Notes: generated by a model not told the origin, from the letters alone. A stretch of 52,928 bases of DNA from Symbiodinium natans (GCA_905221605.1 CAJNDS010000293.1:120001-172928); one strand, 5' to 3'. Shown: positions 9,960 to 31,439, counted from the stretch's first letter. Numbers and translations are program-made.

Positions 9960-10450
9960 CGAAACCCTAAACCCTAAACCCTAAACCGCCCTGAACCCGA
10001 AACCCGAAACCCTAAACCCTAAACCCTAGCCCTAAACCCTAACCCTGACCCTGAACCCTAAACCCTAAACCCTGAACCCTGAACCCTAAACCCTAACACC
10101 ACCCTCTCGCCTGTATTGGGTACTGTAGGCCTGCTGGGCCTAAGCTTCGTCTCTGAGACACCTTTCCCGGTCTAAACCCTAAACCCTAAACCCTAAACCC
10201 TAAACCCTAAACCCTAAACCCTAAACCCTAAACCCTAAACCCTAAACCCTAAACCCTAAACCCTAAACCCTAAACCTTAACCCTAAACCCTAAACCCTAA
10301 ACCCTAAACCCTAAACCCTAAACCCTAAACCCTAAACCCTAAACCCTAAACCCTAAACCCTAAACCCTAAAGCCTCCTGTAGGGCGGCCTAAGCCCTAAG
10401 CCCTAAGCCCGAAGCCCTAAGCCCTAAACCCTAAACCCTAAACCCGGTCA
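9960..10450 (-). repeat. CCCTAAA arrays (longest about 200 bp)
   Basis: Degenerate repeats (9960-10098) are followed by a nearly pure (CCCTAAA)n block (10172-10372) and a CCCTAAG-rich tail to 10445. The 70 bases between the blocks show no convincing exon. 10451-10585 is unique GC-rich DNA with no clear coding frame, and another array runs 10586-10655. Confidence 0.97.
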
Positions 10451-10658
10451 GAGGATCCCAAGCGAGAATGCACCCCCTCCCCTCCCCCCGCCACCAAGAG
10501 AAGAAAGGCCCCTAAGCCTACACCGGGCTTCAGGGGTCGGGGTTCAGGCGTTCGCTTTTGGTGTTTGGGCTTCAGGCTTTCAGGGCCTAAACCCTAAACC
10601 CTAAACCCTAAACCCTAAACCCTAAACCCTAAACCCTAAACCCTAAACCCTAAACCGG

Positions 10659-10807
10659 TTTGGGCAAGTTCGAAAGGAGATTTTGGGCCTTGCAGGCATC
10701 CTAACCTCTGCGACCTTCTGACATGGGTTTTTCTGTCTTGCTAGGACGAGTTGGAAGCAGGGGCCGGCCGAGGCCCCTGCTACCCCCTGCCGTTTTGCTG
10801 CCCTTAA
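10659..10807 (+). CDS. Two probable exons, unrecognised gene
   Basis: 10659-10721 reads FGQVRKEILGLAGILTSATF and meets TGA unless spliced first. 10745-10807 follows a CTTGCTAG acceptor, reads DELEAGAGRGPCYPLPFCCP and ends in TAA, so it could be a terminal exon. A (CCCTAAA)n array lies immediately upstream. No family recognised. Confidence 0.35.
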
Positions 10808-11032
10808 GGCTGCATGAAGCCCCGAGTTCCAGCATGTGCCCGGATGTAGTTGTTTAGTATTGCAATTGACGGTTTCGGGCACCCCTCCAAGAAAGCCCCC
10901 CTTGAGGGGGGTTTGGGGGGTGAACCCTAAACCCTAAATGAGAATAGTTTGGGTGGTTGGGGACTGCATGCTAACGCAAGCGAGCGGCCCGGGTGCTTTA
11001 AGCACCAGCGAGCTTCCCTTCTCTACAGCCGA

Positions 11033-11275
11033 GACCCTAAACCTTAAACCCTAAACCCTAAACCCGAAACCCCAAACCCCAAACCCTAAGCCCTAAACCC
11101 TAAACCCTAAACCCTAAACCCTAAACCCTAAACCCTAAACCCTAAACCCTAAACCCTAAACCCTAAACCCTAAACCCCAAACCCTAACCCTAAATCCTAA
11201 ACCCTAAACCCTGAACCCTGAACCCTAAACCCTAAACCCTAAACCCTAAACCCTAAACCCTAAACCCTAAACCCT
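11033..11275 (-). repeat. CCCTAAA array
   Basis: This is about 240 bp of CCCTAAA with scattered CCCCAAA and CCCTGAA variants. The following 300 bases (11280-11590) are unique GC-rich DNA. Long frames exist there on both strands but show no exon-like boundaries, so I call nothing. Confidence 0.97.
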
Positions 11276-11631
11276 TCTTCAACCCCAGCTTTTTTTGCCA
11301 GGCAGGCAAGCGGCCCGCGCCAGCGCAGGACAGGGGGGCTTTGAGGGGTTCCAGGAAGGCTCGATGAGCCCATGTGCCCTGCAAACCCGCTGGATCCCTA
11401 CACCCCACCCCTCAACTTCCGCAACTTTCACAAGCCTTATACTTAAACCCTGCCGCCCCGGCAGTCCCAAGAGGCCTTCTAGAGACCGAAAGAGCCTTCT
11501 GAGGCCTCGAAGCCCGAAGCTTGGGGTCGAGGAGTTGGGGGTGTTCCGAAATGAGGGGGTACCTTCTAGGGGTGCTTGCTATCAGGGAATCCCTACAACA
11601 GGGAGGGCTTGGGGTTTAGGGTTTAGTCGAG

Positions 11632-11752
11632 CTTAGCGTTAGAGGGTCTCGGGGTTGTCGCCGCAAAGCGTTTCCCGTGTGCTTGCCGCTGTGGGCTGGT
11701 CCGTACCTTACCAGGTCAGAGGACCATCGCCGCTTGTTTCCGCTGAAGGAGT
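11632..11752 (+). CDS. Possible exon, frame uncertain
   Basis: This unique block lies between TTTAGGG repeats. Two + frames are plausible: one reads GLSPQSVSRVLAAVGWSVPY, the other LALEGLGVVAAKRFPCACRC and then ends in TGA. The first resembles a helix-turn-helix stretch but is too short to assign. Confidence 0.28.
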
Positions 11753-12026
11753 TAGGGTTTAGGGTTGCGTGGGAGAACAGGAGGGGGCTTACAAAATCAG
11801 GGACCCAAATATAGACCCCCAATAGTAGCGTTCCCTTCTAATCAGGACCTCAATAAGGTACCCCTACTTTGGGAAGCCCCCCAGGAGGAGGCTTCAACAC
11901 CCAGCCCGACGCCGGGGGGCCCAAACCAAGGGAGCTGCAGTGGTCGCTCTTGGAACCGGGTTAAAGCCCCAGACCCTGAATTTCAGAAACCTCAACCCTA
12001 CAACCCTCAACCCTAACCCTAAACCC

Positions 12027-12144
12027 TACATGGAGGTTCATGCTACTTATGAACTTATGACCCACTTATAAGCCTCTGAAGTGCCCCAATACGGTTATAA
12101 GTACTTTTATCATTGGTTGAAAAGTACCAGGAACCTCCAAGTAA
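12027..12144. mobile_element. TIR element, family C (118 bp)
   Basis: The ends TACATGGAGGTTCATG and (inverted) CAGGAACCTCCAAGTA match the copy at 1454-1597 with a few changes. The core retains 'GAAGTGCCCCAATACGGTTATAAGTAC'-like sequence in shortened form. A CCCTAAA array follows immediately. Confidence 0.75.
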
Positions 12145-12530
12145 ACCCTAAACCCTAAACCCTAAACCCTAAACCCTAAACCCTAAACCCTAAACCCTAA
12201 ACCCTAAACCCTAAACCCTAAACCCTAAACTCTACAACCCTAAGGCCTTTCCCAGTTTGCGTTGATTTCGCTGAGGCGGCGTGTCACAGGGCGCTCGGGA
12301 TCCCAGGCCGCCCTTGCTGCCCCCTAGAGAAGGGTTTGAGGGTTTGAGGGTTTGGGGGTTTGTTTAGGGTTTATGGTTTAGGGTTTTAGGGTTTAGGGTT
12401 TAGGGTTTAGGGTTTAGGGTTTAGGATTTAGGGTTTAGTGTTTAGGGTTTAGGGTTTAGGGTTTAGGATTTAGGGTTTAGGGTTTGGGATGTAGGGTTTC
12501 AGGGTTTAGGGTTGAGGGTTTAGGGGTTCA
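12145..12530. repeat. CCCTAAA array, then TTTAGGG array in the opposite sense
   Basis: (CCCTAAA)n fills 12145-12232. About 110 unique bases follow, then TTTAGGG with variants at 12360-12530. The change of orientation across a short spacer makes a large imperfect inverted repeat able to fold or form G-quadruplexes on either strand. Confidence 0.92.
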
Positions 12531-12701
12531 ACGTCCTGTGTCCACATTGGGGTTTAGGCTCTTCGAATATGTTGTATTCTTGCTTCACTTGCTGGGCTTG
12601 AGAGGATCTAGTTTGCGGTTTTTTTGAGGGTTTCAAGGGCAGAAACCCAGGTCCTTTCTGCTTTTCGGCCAGTGCAAATTTAGTACGGTAGTTTCTGTAT
12701 C

Positions 12702-12838
12702 ATGAAGTTACCAAAGCAAGGAAGCCTTATTGCTAAATGTGAGTTGTTTGAAACCTCATTACTTCTGTGTATGTCCACATTGCAGTGATTGAAGTTCCTA
12801 ATCCCTCAGCCAACATCCCATCTTATGTGCCACGGTAA
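12702..12838 (+). CDS. Small two-exon ORF with a 47-nt canonical intron
   Basis: Exon 1 (12702-12738) is MKLPKQGSLIAK plus one base. The intron (12739-12785) runs from GTGAGTTG to a pyrimidine-poor ACATTGCAG. Exon 2 (12786-12838) gives LIEVPNPSANIPSYVPR and TAA. The joined product is 30 residues, or the end of a longer protein if more exons lie upstream. This is one of the few introns here with a textbook GTGAGT donor and no telomere-like or TIR content. The local base composition is also less GC-rich than neighbouring exons. Function unknown. Confidence 0.5.
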
Positions 12839-12864
12839 CTTGACCGCAAACTTTCTTAAACCTA

Positions 12865-13060
12865 AACCCAAACCCAAAACCTAAAACCCTAAACCCTAAA
12901 CCCCAAACCCGGACCCTAAACCCTAAACCCTAAACCCTAAACCCTAAACCCTAAACCCTAAACCCTAAACCCTAAACCCTAAACCCTAAACCCTAAACCC
13001 TAAACCCTAAACCCTAAATCCTAAATCCTAAACCCTAACCCTAAACCCTGGAGTCCAGGG
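12865..13060 (-). repeat. CCCTAAA array
   Basis: Nearly pure CCCTAAA from 12912 to 13017 with degenerate ends. From 13130 to 13300 TTTAGGG-like words appear in the other orientation, mixed with TTTTGGG. 13300-13500 is unique, without a supported exon. Confidence 0.95.
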
Positions 13061-13547
13061 CCCCCCGAAGTCCCACAGCTCTGGGCCAGGAGTCCCCGGT
13101 ACGTGCCAACACGCCCAGCGCGCTGGCAAGTTTAGGGTTTAGGGTTTAGGGTTTTGGGTTCAGGGTTTCGGTGATTTTGGTCTTAGGGTTAGTCGGTGAA
13201 TTTGGGTTTAGGGTTTTGGGGCCTTGGGGTTTAGGGTCAGGGGTATGGGGATGTCGGGATTTTGGGTTTTCAGGTTAGGGTTTAGGGTTTGGTTGAGTAG
13301 CCCTCTTCCCGAAGACCTTAAAGGCCTAAACACCAGAAACGCTGTGCCCCAACAGCCTAAGCAAAAACCCCTGCACCCCTAACCCCACCCCCCAAAGAAA
13401 AGAGCAACAGACAAAGAAAGCAAAAGCCTAGATATTCAAGTGTTGCCACACAAAGAAGACGGCTTTTTCTAAACCCAAAAGCCTAAACCTAAACGCTAAA
13501 TCTAACGGGCTGTCGCCCACAGCCGGGCACGCCCACCAGCAGCAGGA

Positions 13548-13700
13548 CAACGGCAGCAAGCACAGCAGCAACAACAACAACAACAACAACAACAACAACC
13601 ACCACAAGCAGAAGGAGAAGACTCAGAAGAAAAAGAAGAAGAACAAAAAGAGAGGGAACAATCAAAAGAATAAGAATAAGAAGAACAAAAAAACACCAAC
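13548..13700 (+). repeat. (AAC)n tract followed by purine-rich low-complexity DNA
   Basis: About ten AAC units are followed by an A/G-rich stretch. One + frame reads as poly-Gln then acidic, another as poly-Asn then poly-Lys (KKKKKNKKRGNNQKNKNK). Frames stay open because of composition, so I do not call a gene. Confidence 0.8.
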
Positions 13701-13839
13701 GCGCCCGCGAGAGCTGCGCGGTCTGAACTAGGTGCCTCGTCTGGTCCGCGGGTTTTACCGTATATTGGGAGCTAGCACCCACGAGTACAGGGCTGGGAAG
13801 ACATGAAGGGTCTCGGAGTCCTGATTGGCCGGAGCCTCA

Positions 13840-14278
13840 TACAAACACCGTAGAGGTGTTCGTGGCCACACTTTGGGAGCGTCGTCTACCGTCTTCATGT
13901 TCACAAACACCGTGGAGGTGTTCATGTTCAGAAACACCGTGGAGGTGCATGGCCACACTGTGGAAGTGTGCATGTGCAGTTTTCACGTTCGCAAACACCG
14001 TGGAGGTTTTCATGTTCAGAAACACCGTGGAGGTGCATGGCCACACTGTGGAAGTGCGCATGTACAGTTTTCACGTTCGCAAACACCGTGGAGGTGTTCA
14101 TGTTCAGAAACACCGTGGAGGTGCATGGCCACACTGTGGAAGTGTGCATGTACAGTTTTCACGTTCGCAAACACCATGGAGGTGTTCATGTTCAGCATTT
14201 GCAGTCTTCACGTTCGCAAACACCGTGGAGGTGTTCGAGTTCACAAGCACCGTGGAGGCATCCACGGCCACACTGTAG
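13840..14278 (+). repeat. 88-bp tandem satellite, about 4.5 copies
   Basis: The word GAAACACCGTGGAGGTGCAT recurs at 13931, 14019 and 14107, with a diverged copy near 14195: a constant 88-bp period. Each unit holds two copies of an AAACACCGTGGAGGTGTTCA-type half-unit separated by GGCCACACTGTGGAAGTG and a TTTTCACGTTCGC spacer. Because 88 is not a multiple of three, every frame cycles through all readings. Three + frames and several - frames stay open, so the long ORFs here are by-products. Confidence 0.93.
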
Positions 14279-14500
14279 AAGAAACCCGGAACCTTACACC
14301 CTAAACTCTAAATCCTAAACCCTAAACCCTAAAGCCTGAAGCCCGACCCCGAGACCGCAGAAACTTCAAACCTAAACACTAGACTCTCAACCCTTAGCCT
14401 TTAAGCAGGGTTAGGTGGGTCTTAGGGTTTGAGATTTAGGGTCTCAGATCAAGGGTTTAGGTTTTTGACCTCGAATTGTCACGGGGGTTCATGCCCCCCC

Positions 14501-14555
14501 CCCCCCCGGGGTAGCTAAAGCTAGGGCTGGCGCCTAACGGCGTCGGACCACGGGC
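14501..14555 (+). repeat. 55-bp dispersed repeat, copy 1, with (CAAA)n tail
   Basis: GGGGTAGCTAAAGCTAGGGC and the following bases to ACCACGGGC match 15401-15455 exactly. Copy 1 continues into a long CAAA tract, as the 3' ends of some SINEs/LINEs do. The GGCGCC...GGCGTC part can form a small hairpin. Confidence 0.8.
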
Positions 14556-14712
14556 AACAACAACAACAAACAAACAAACAAACAAACAAACAAACAAACA
14601 AACAAACAAACAAACAAACAAACAAACAAACAAACAAACAAACAAACAAACAAACAAACAAACAAACAAACAAACAAACAAACAAACAAACAAACAACAA
14701 CAACAAAAAACA
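14556..14712 (+). repeat. (CAAA)n microsatellite, over 30 units
   Basis: AAC units, then about 33 uninterrupted CAAA units, then AAC again. The antisense Cys-Phe-Val-Leu ORFs that cross it are translations of the repeat. Confidence 0.98.
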
Positions 14713-14715
14713 ACG

Positions 14716-14780
14716 GCGCGCGCGCGCGCCCGCGCGCGCGCGCGCGGGGGAACTGGTGCGTTTTCCGCGCGCGCGCGCGC
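14716..14780. repeat. (CG)n-rich tract
   Basis: Alternating CG dinucleotides, interrupted once by GGGGGAACTGGTGCGTTTTC. This is a classic Z-DNA-prone sequence next to the CAAA tract. 14781-15400 is unique GC-rich DNA with short inverted words (GCTGATGCTCATGATGCGC-like) and no supported gene. Confidence 0.85.
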
Positions 14781-15400
14781 ATGTCGAGTGCCGTGTTATG
14801 GAGTTATGCCAGCATCCTTCGAAATCCTGCCGCCCGAAACCCTTTCCGGAGCCGCTGATGCTGCTGATGCTCGCCCCCCGGGTCCCCAAAGAGAAACGAA
14901 GCCTCGATGATGCGCACCCTGGCCCCCCGCCCGGCCGCGCATCATGAGCATCAGCGGCTCCGTCCAGGCATGCATGGCTTATAGGGGCATATGCCGGCCT
15001 CAAAACGGAAATGTCCGTAACAGCACGAAAACCACGCTATTTACAGCGATTTCTGTGTTTTCCAAGCTCTCAGCCGCATCCGAAACCCGAGACCCAACCC
15101 GCTGATGCTCATGATGCGCGCTCTTGTGGGGGTCCTTTGGGGTGGCCGATGCCACCCAAAAAACATCAACAACGCGTATTTGGCCAAAGTTGAAAAAGAG
15201 AGTCGATGATGCTCTCCGTGGTCGTTTTTGGGACCCCCCATGGGGCGCCCAAAAAATGCGTCCAGGAGCCCAAATTCGGTGGGAAATAGCGCGTTTTTCG
15301 CGATAAAAAATGTACCTGAAACATGATGCCCTTCGGAAGCCGCATTTGGAGCCGGATGTTGGGGAGCCTACCGGGTCAGCGGCATATGCGCCCCCCCGGG

Positions 15401-15455
15401 GTAGCTAAAGCTAGGGCTGGCGCCTAACGGCGTCGGACCACGGGCGTGCCCGGAT
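15401..15455 (+). repeat. 55-bp dispersed repeat, copy 2
   Basis: Identical to 14501-14555 over the core and placed exactly 900 bases downstream. It lacks the CAAA tail and continues into GTGCCCGGATTCAAGAGCC. The two copies could be 3' ends of separate retroposon insertions or the ends of one segmental repeat. Confidence 0.8.
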
Positions 15456-15663
15456 TCAAGAGCCTCCGGCTCAAGCCGCCGACCCCGCTGGAGCATAGTT
15501 GAAAGGTTTAAACGCGCTCGTCAGCTCAAAGGATGCCAAAATTTGCTTGAGCCTCTGTTGTGAAACGTTGGGGGGGCGGGGTAGGGGCTAGCGCCGGGAC
15601 CCAAACAGGAGCTGAAGCCAGCGTGAAGGAGGGCAGCCCCATCAAATCAAGCCCAACAAGCGG

Positions 15664-15960
15664 AGAGGGGGGTGGGGGGGTGGGGTGGGGGGGGGGGGGA
15701 GGGGGGTGGGGGGGGGGTGGGGGGGTGGGGAGGGTCGGCGGGTAAACCCTAAACCCTAAACCCTAAACCCTAAACCCTAAACCCTAAACCCTAAACCCTA
15801 AACCCTAAACCCTAAACCCTAAACCCTAAACCCTAAACCCTAAACCCTAAACCCTAAACCCTAAACCCTTAACCCTTAACCCTTAACCCTTAACCCTTAA
15901 CCCTGAACCCTTAAACCCTAAACCCTAAGCCCTAAACCCTAAATCCTAAACCCCAAACCC
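15664..15960. repeat. Poly-G-rich tract, then CCCTAAA and CCCTTAA arrays
   Basis: G runs broken by single T or A (15664-15740) pass directly into (CCCTAAA)n at 15745. About five CCCTTAA units follow at 15868-15900, then mixed variants to 15965. The block-wise switch of variant type suggests local homogenisation. Confidence 0.95.
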
Positions 15961-16054
15961 CAAAAAAGGCACGGCGGCCACACCGAGCCCGACGCGCGCG
16001 CTGGTGGCCAAAGCCTCCCCCGCTAGGCGCACGGGCAAAGCGCCTGGGGGGCGT

Positions 16055-16500
16055 ATTTGGGTTTAGGGTTTGGGGTTTAGGGTTTGGGGTTTAGGGTTTG
16101 GGGTTTAGGGTTTGGGGTTTGGGGTTTAGGGTTTAGGGTTTTGGGTTTGGGGTTTGGAGTCTTGGGGTTTGGAGTTTGGGTTTTGGAGTTTGGGGTTTGG
16201 GCTTTGGAGTCTTGTGGTTTGGAGTTTGGGGTTTGGGGTTTGGGTTTTGGAGTTTGGGGTTTGGGGTTTGGAGTCTTGGGGTTTGGAGTTTGGGGTTTGG
16301 GGTTTGGGCTTTGGGTTTTGGGTTTGGGGCTTGGGGTTTGGAGTCTTGGTGTTTGGAGTTTGGAGTTTGGGGTTTGGGTTTGGAGTTTGGAGTTTGGGGT
16401 TTGGAGTTTGGGGTTTGGTGTTTAGTGTTTGGGGTTTTGGGGTTTGGGGTTTAGTGTTTGGGGTTTGGGGTTTAAGGCTCGGGGTTTGGGGGGTTTGGGC
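16055..16500 (+). repeat. TTTGGGG/TTTGGAG-type degenerate array
   Basis: This is about 440 bp of TTTAGGG-derived heptamers, mostly TTTGGGG, TTTGGAG and TTTGGGC. The long ORFs rich in Gly, Phe, Val, Trp and Leu are translations of the heptamer in three frames. It is the most diverged large array of the window. Confidence 0.95.
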
Positions 16501-16639
16501 TTGGGTTTTTGGAGGCTATCTGTTTCATTATTATAATGAGGGCCTCAGGGATCTGGGCTTAGGTTTTTGTGTTTTCATTGTTTTGGGGGGTGTACTGGGT
16601 AGGCCATGCACACCCAGTGTTTTTTCGCACAGTGACCCT

Positions 16640-16795
16640 AAAACTTAAACCCTAAACCCTAAACCCTACACCCTAAACCCTCAACCCTAAACCCCAAACC
16701 CTAAACCCTAAACCCTAAACCCCAAACCCTAAACCCTAAACCCTAAACCCTAAACCCTAAACCCTAAACCCTAAACCCTAAACCCTAAACCCGAC
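16640..16795 (-). repeat. CCCTAAA array
   Basis: Degenerate to 16725, then nearly pure. It abuts the exon that begins at 16799, so it would be the upstream intron. Confidence 0.97.
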
Positions 16796-16798
16796 CAG

Positions 16799-17842
16799 GC
16801 TTCGAATACAGTTTCGAGCCGAACGAGCAGATGTGAGTTCTCCCTCAGCCTTGGAGCAAGGCTGGCTCAGGGGTGAGTCGACTCCTAAACCGTTTAGGGT
16901 TTAGGGTTTAGGGTTTAGGGTTTGGGGTTTACAACCCTAAAACCCGCTGAGCGGCTGCTTCTGGAAATTCAGGCCTCGTACGGCTGCGCCGTGGCAGCCA
17001 ACTCTGTGACTCGGATTCTCATGCGTTGGGTTCCGGGTTCGGCGTTTAGGGTTTAGGGTTTAGGGGTTTAGGGGTTTAGGGTTTAGGGGTTTAGGGGTTT
17101 GGGGGTTTAGGGTTTAGGGTTTCGGGGAGCACCCATGATATGTGGACCCGAGAAACCTGGACGCCAAAATTTGCCGCCCCGCCAGAACGCTGAGGTGACA
17201 TCAGCATCGTGTCCGGCTTCGGGCGGATACAAGCCCACAAAGCCGTGCTCCCCGCTCTTATTCTGTGGAGGAGAACCCTAAACCTTAAACCCAAACCCTA
17301 AACCCTAAACCCTAAACCCTAAACCCTAAACCCTAAACCCTAAACCCTAAACCCTCCGAAAGAAACCCTAAGCCCTAGGCCCTAAACCCTAAACCCTAAA
17401 CCCTCAACCCTAAACCCTAGACCCTAAAGCCGCCCTAAGCCCCATACCCTAAAGCGCCTTTCAGGCGCCCTGGGGACGCAGGGCCCTCTGTGTTTTCAGG
17501 CGCTCCAGACTATGAGGTTAGAAAGCTCAAGCCAGCGAATCCAACGGGGCGTCGCAGAATTCGGTAAGCTACTTGCTGCCTAAGCCCTAAACCCTAAACC
17601 CTAAACCCTAAACCCTAAACCCTAAACCCTAAACCCTAAACCCTAAACCCTAAACCCTAAACCCTAAACCCTAAACCCTAAACCCTAAACCCTAAACCCT
17701 AAACCCTAAACCCTAAACCCTAAACCACCCTAAACCCTATACCCCATAAACCCCATCGCTGCACTCAAATGCCATGCTCAAGGAAGACCACCCCATGGTG
17801 TTGCAATCAGGCTTCAACCTGACAGGGTCTCAGCGGTTGTAG
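16799..17842 (+). CDS. Exon cluster of an unrecognised gene upstream of the glycosylase
   Basis: Four + strand candidates. 16799-16832 reads GFEYSFEPNEQ and ends at a GTGAGT donor. About 16944-17043 reads ERLLLEIQASYGCAVAANSV and on to VPGSA. 17500-17563 lies between a TGTTTTCAG acceptor and a GTAAGC donor and reads APDYEVRKLKPANPTGRRRI. 17756-17842 reads SLHSNAMLKEDHPMVLQSGF and ends in TAG, a plausible terminal exon. Telomere-like arrays separate them (16890-16925, 17280-17355, 17580-17735). At 17119-17276 a - strand frame is open for about 50 codons (EHGFVGLYPPEAGHD), so that block could be antisense coding. I cannot assign a family. Confidence 0.4.
17580..17735 (-). repeat. CCCTAAA array between exons
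   Basis: Nearly pure (CCCTAAA)n, about 21 units, following the GTAAGC donor at 17564. It is probably intron. Confidence 0.97.
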
Positions 17843-17953
17843 GGCTACTGCTTAGGAGCTACCCTTTAGGGTTTAGGGTTTGGGGTTTAGGGTTTAGGGT
17901 TTGGGGTTTAGGGTTTGGGGTTGAGGGTTTAGGGTTTAGGGTTTAGGGGGAAG

Positions 17954-23262
<5,309 letters not shown>

Positions 23263-23876
23263 GGGGGTTTAGGTTGTTTGGGGTTTAGGGTTGTTTAGAG
23301 TTTACGGGTTTAGGGTTTAGGGTTTAGGGTTTAGGGTTTAGGGTTTAGGGTTTAGGGTTTAGGGTTTAGGGTGGGGGTTTCTCAGATAAGTCTCCAAAAG
23401 CCCGAAAGCCCGAACACCTTATGAATGCTAAGGAGCAACCCGCAGCCTCATAAGCCCTGAGCCTTAACCATCAACCCCAGGCTTGACAAGCCCTTCCCTG
23501 CCCTCGCCCCTCCTTGTCGTTCGAGGGTGGGGGGGGGGGTCTAATTTTGCTTCATTGGCAAGGTGAAAGAGCATGAGGCTGGGTGCTTTAAAGCTTGGGG
23601 TTTAAGGCCCTAGGGTATGGAGCTGGCGGTTCATGGACTGCGTGAACTTTAGTATGCTATGAAGGTTATGGCATTCTTTGGTGCCGGGTGGGGTATTTCC
23701 TATCGCTTGAAAAGCTGCTTGACTAGTGAGAGCTTGAAGGTGAGATGCTGAACCCTAAACCCTAAAGCCAAAAACCCAAAACCCAAAACCCAAAACCCTA
23801 ACCCTAAACCCTAAAACCCTAAACCCTAAACACAAGCCCTAAACCTTAAATCCCAATATCCTAAGCCCTGTAACAG

Positions 23877-25043
23877 GCCGAAAATAAGAAGCGGAGAACT
23901 GGGGAGGGACTGGGCGTCCAGCACGTTGCGCTGAAGGACGACGAGACCAGGCCTAAGTGTGTATTTCCGAAGAAAGGGTTTGGGGTTTAGGGTTTAGGGT
24001 CTAGGGTCTAGGGTCTAGGGTTTAGGGTATAGGGTTCAGGGTTTAGGGTTTCGGGGTCTCGGTGAGTGCATTCTCAAGTTTGTTGTAATCGATGTGATAG
24101 GAACAAGGGTGCCCTTCCTGGCGGGTGTTAGGGCGATAGGGGTTGAGAAGGCCGAGGGTTTGGGACTGAGGGGTTGAGGGTCACCAACTTGAAGCCTGTT
24201 CTGGGTTCAGGGCTTTAGGCGGATGGGGTTTAGGGTTTAGGGTTTGGGGTTTAGGCTTCAGGGGTGTTGAGAGGGGTTGGGGATTGAGGGTTTTTGTGGC
24301 GGGGCTTTGGGGCCTTGGGATTTTGAGGTTTTCGGGCTTTGAGGGCTTTAGGGCCTTTAGGGCCTGAGGATCCTACGGTTATCGTTTCTTGGCCGCTTTT
24401 TCACAGGGGGTTTGGCGCCCTGTGTCAGGGCCGCCACCTTGGCAGCTCGCGTCAAGAAGCGCCCAAGCAAGAGATGACCCTAAACCCTAAACCCTAAACC
24501 CTAAACCCTAAACCCTAAACCCTAAACCCTAAACCCTAAACCCTAAACCCTAAACCCTAAACCCTAAACCCTAACCTTAAACCCTAAACCCTAAACCCTA
24601 AACCCTAAACCCTAAACCCTAAACCCTAAACCCTAAACCCTAAACCCTAAACCCTAAACCCTAAACCCTAAACCCTAAACCCTAAACCCTAAACCCTAAA
24701 CCCTAAACCCTAAACCCTAAACCCTAAACCCTAAACCCTAAACCGTGGCGACGTATGAGCCTCTCTGATGAAGGGCCGAGCCTTTCCCTGCAGACGTCCT
24801 GCGCGGCCCTTCAAGCCGTAGACGCCAACTCCTACAGACCCTAAGCCCCTAAACCAAAAACCATAGCCCGAACTCAAACATGAAGCCGCAATCCCTGAAC
24901 GATGCCCTTAGCACCTATACCGCCTATACCCTGAACCCTAGACCCTAAACCCTAAAATCCTAAGCCCATTTTACAGTAATGTTTCACATGTTTAGGGTCG
25001 TCAGGAGCCGGGCTCTGCATGTGGATGGAAAGAAAAAGAAGGT
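23877..25043 (+). CDS. Putative exons after the glycosylase, gene affiliation unclear
   Basis: 23877-23976 (after AACAG) reads AENKKRRTGEGLGVQHVALK and on to CVFPKK. 24407-24477 (after TTTTTCACAG) reads GGLAPCVRAATLAARVKKRP. 24748-24840 reads RMSLSDEGPSLSLQTSCAAL. 24997-25043 reads VVRSRALHVDGKKKKV. They could be the basic C-terminal tail of the glycosylase or a separate gene. The last one shares LHVDG with glycosylase exon 11 (SGTLHVDGVV). 23270-23870 between them holds a TTTAGGG array (23300-23372) and unique DNA without a supported exon. Confidence 0.4.
24477..24745 (-). repeat. CCCTAAA array, about 38 units
   Basis: One of the longest and purest arrays in the window (about 265 bp), with a single CCTTAAA unit inside. 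It directly follows the exon ending near 24474. Confidence 0.98.
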
Positions 25044-25409
25044 GTTTAGGGTTTAGGGTTTAGGGTTTAGGGTTTAGGGTATAGGGTTCCTCTTTGTGCG
25101 TCTTGATTGAGAAGAGGGTTTCAGGGTGTGGGGCTTCGGGCTCAGTTTTTGGTAGGGCTCAGGTCTTAGAGCTTGGAGGGTTTAGGGTTTGGGGTTTAGG
25201 GTTTGGGGTTTAGGGTTTAGGGTTTGGGGTTTAGGGTTTGGCTAGGGAGTATAGCCATAGTTCAACATAGGAACCACCCAGAAGGTGAAAACCTTAACGC
25301 CCCTCCATCACTAAGTCCGAAGCCCCGGAACCAGTAAACTGTAACTGTTAAACGTCATGCTGCCTCAGGACACTTTGCTAACATCTGCTTATAGAGCAAG
25401 GGTGGTTTG

Positions 25410-25516
25410 CAACCCAAGGTTCCCTAATACTTCCCCACTACTCCCTAAGGCTCCCTAAGCCTCCCTAAGGTTCCCTAGGTAGGTACCCCCCCATGAAGCC
25501 CTCTCTTTTAAGAACC
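25410..25516. mobile_element. Element of family D, partial copy
   Basis: It shares AACCCAAGGTTCCCTAATAC, CCACTACTCCCTAAGGCTCC and the right-hand TTTAAGAACCC with 18175-18282. The left TTATAGGGTTCTT end is not found. It abuts the exon beginning at 25513. 25050-25400 upstream is TTTAGGG repeat and unique DNA with no gene called. Confidence 0.65.
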
Positions 25517-25981
25517 CCATGATCTGTGCGGTTGTGCGGCAGTTCGGCAGGAAACATTTTGAGGATAAATGGGGTCCAGCCGCAGACCTGAAACCCCAGG
25601 GTTTAGGGGTTCAGGATTCCGGGCTTTAGGGTCTTAGGGTTTTCGGGCTTTAGGGCTGTTTAGGTTTTAGGGGTTTTTGGGTTTAGGGTTCTTAGGGGTT
25701 TAGGGAACACTTTGAAGAAGGCATGGGGGGGGGGGGGGGTCGGTTTCGATTTTCGCGCGCTTTTGAAAGCCTAGGTTTGGGGCTCAGAGACATCAGAAGC
25801 CCGAAAGACCCACCCCCTAACACACTCTAAAAAAAATGAAGGGCCAATACTCCGGATCCCTTTAAGCCAGGGTAAGGGAACATACTCAGGGCCCATGTTG
25901 GGATGTGTTCCCATCATACGAATAGTCCTGAACATGAAAGTAAACGCGATGAAGATCCCTACCAAGCAGCTGTCAGTCTAA
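25513..25981 (+). CDS. Two probable exons, unrecognised
   Basis: 25513-25599 reads NPMICAVVRQFGRKHFEDKW then GPAADLKPQ and runs straight into a TTTAGGG-like repeat. 25895-25981 reads MLGCVPIIRIVLNMKVNAMK and ends TKQLSV, TAA, so it could be a terminal exon. 25600-25760 is repeat-derived. No family recognised. Confidence 0.4.
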
Positions 25982-25984
25982 GGG

Positions 25985-26170
25985 GACCAAAATGCCCTGA
26001 ACCCTAAACCCTAAACCCAAAACCCTAAACCCTAAACCCCAAACCCCAAACCCCAAAAGCCCTAAACCCTGAACCCTAAAGCCTAAAGCCCAAACCCTAA
26101 ACCCTAAACCCTAAACCCTAAACCCTAAACCCTAAACCCTAAACCCTAAACCCTAAGCCCTAAACCCTAA
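25985..26170 (-). repeat. CCCTAAA array with CCCCAAA patch
   Basis: Mixed units to 26090, then pure CCCTAAA to 26150. A TTTAGGG/TTTGGGG block in the opposite sense follows the next exon (26228-26400). 26400-26800 is degenerate repeat plus unique DNA with a poly-G run at 26653. Confidence 0.93.
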
Positions 26171-26171
26171 A

Positions 26172-31436
<5,265 letters not shown>

Positions 31437-31439
<3 letters not shown>
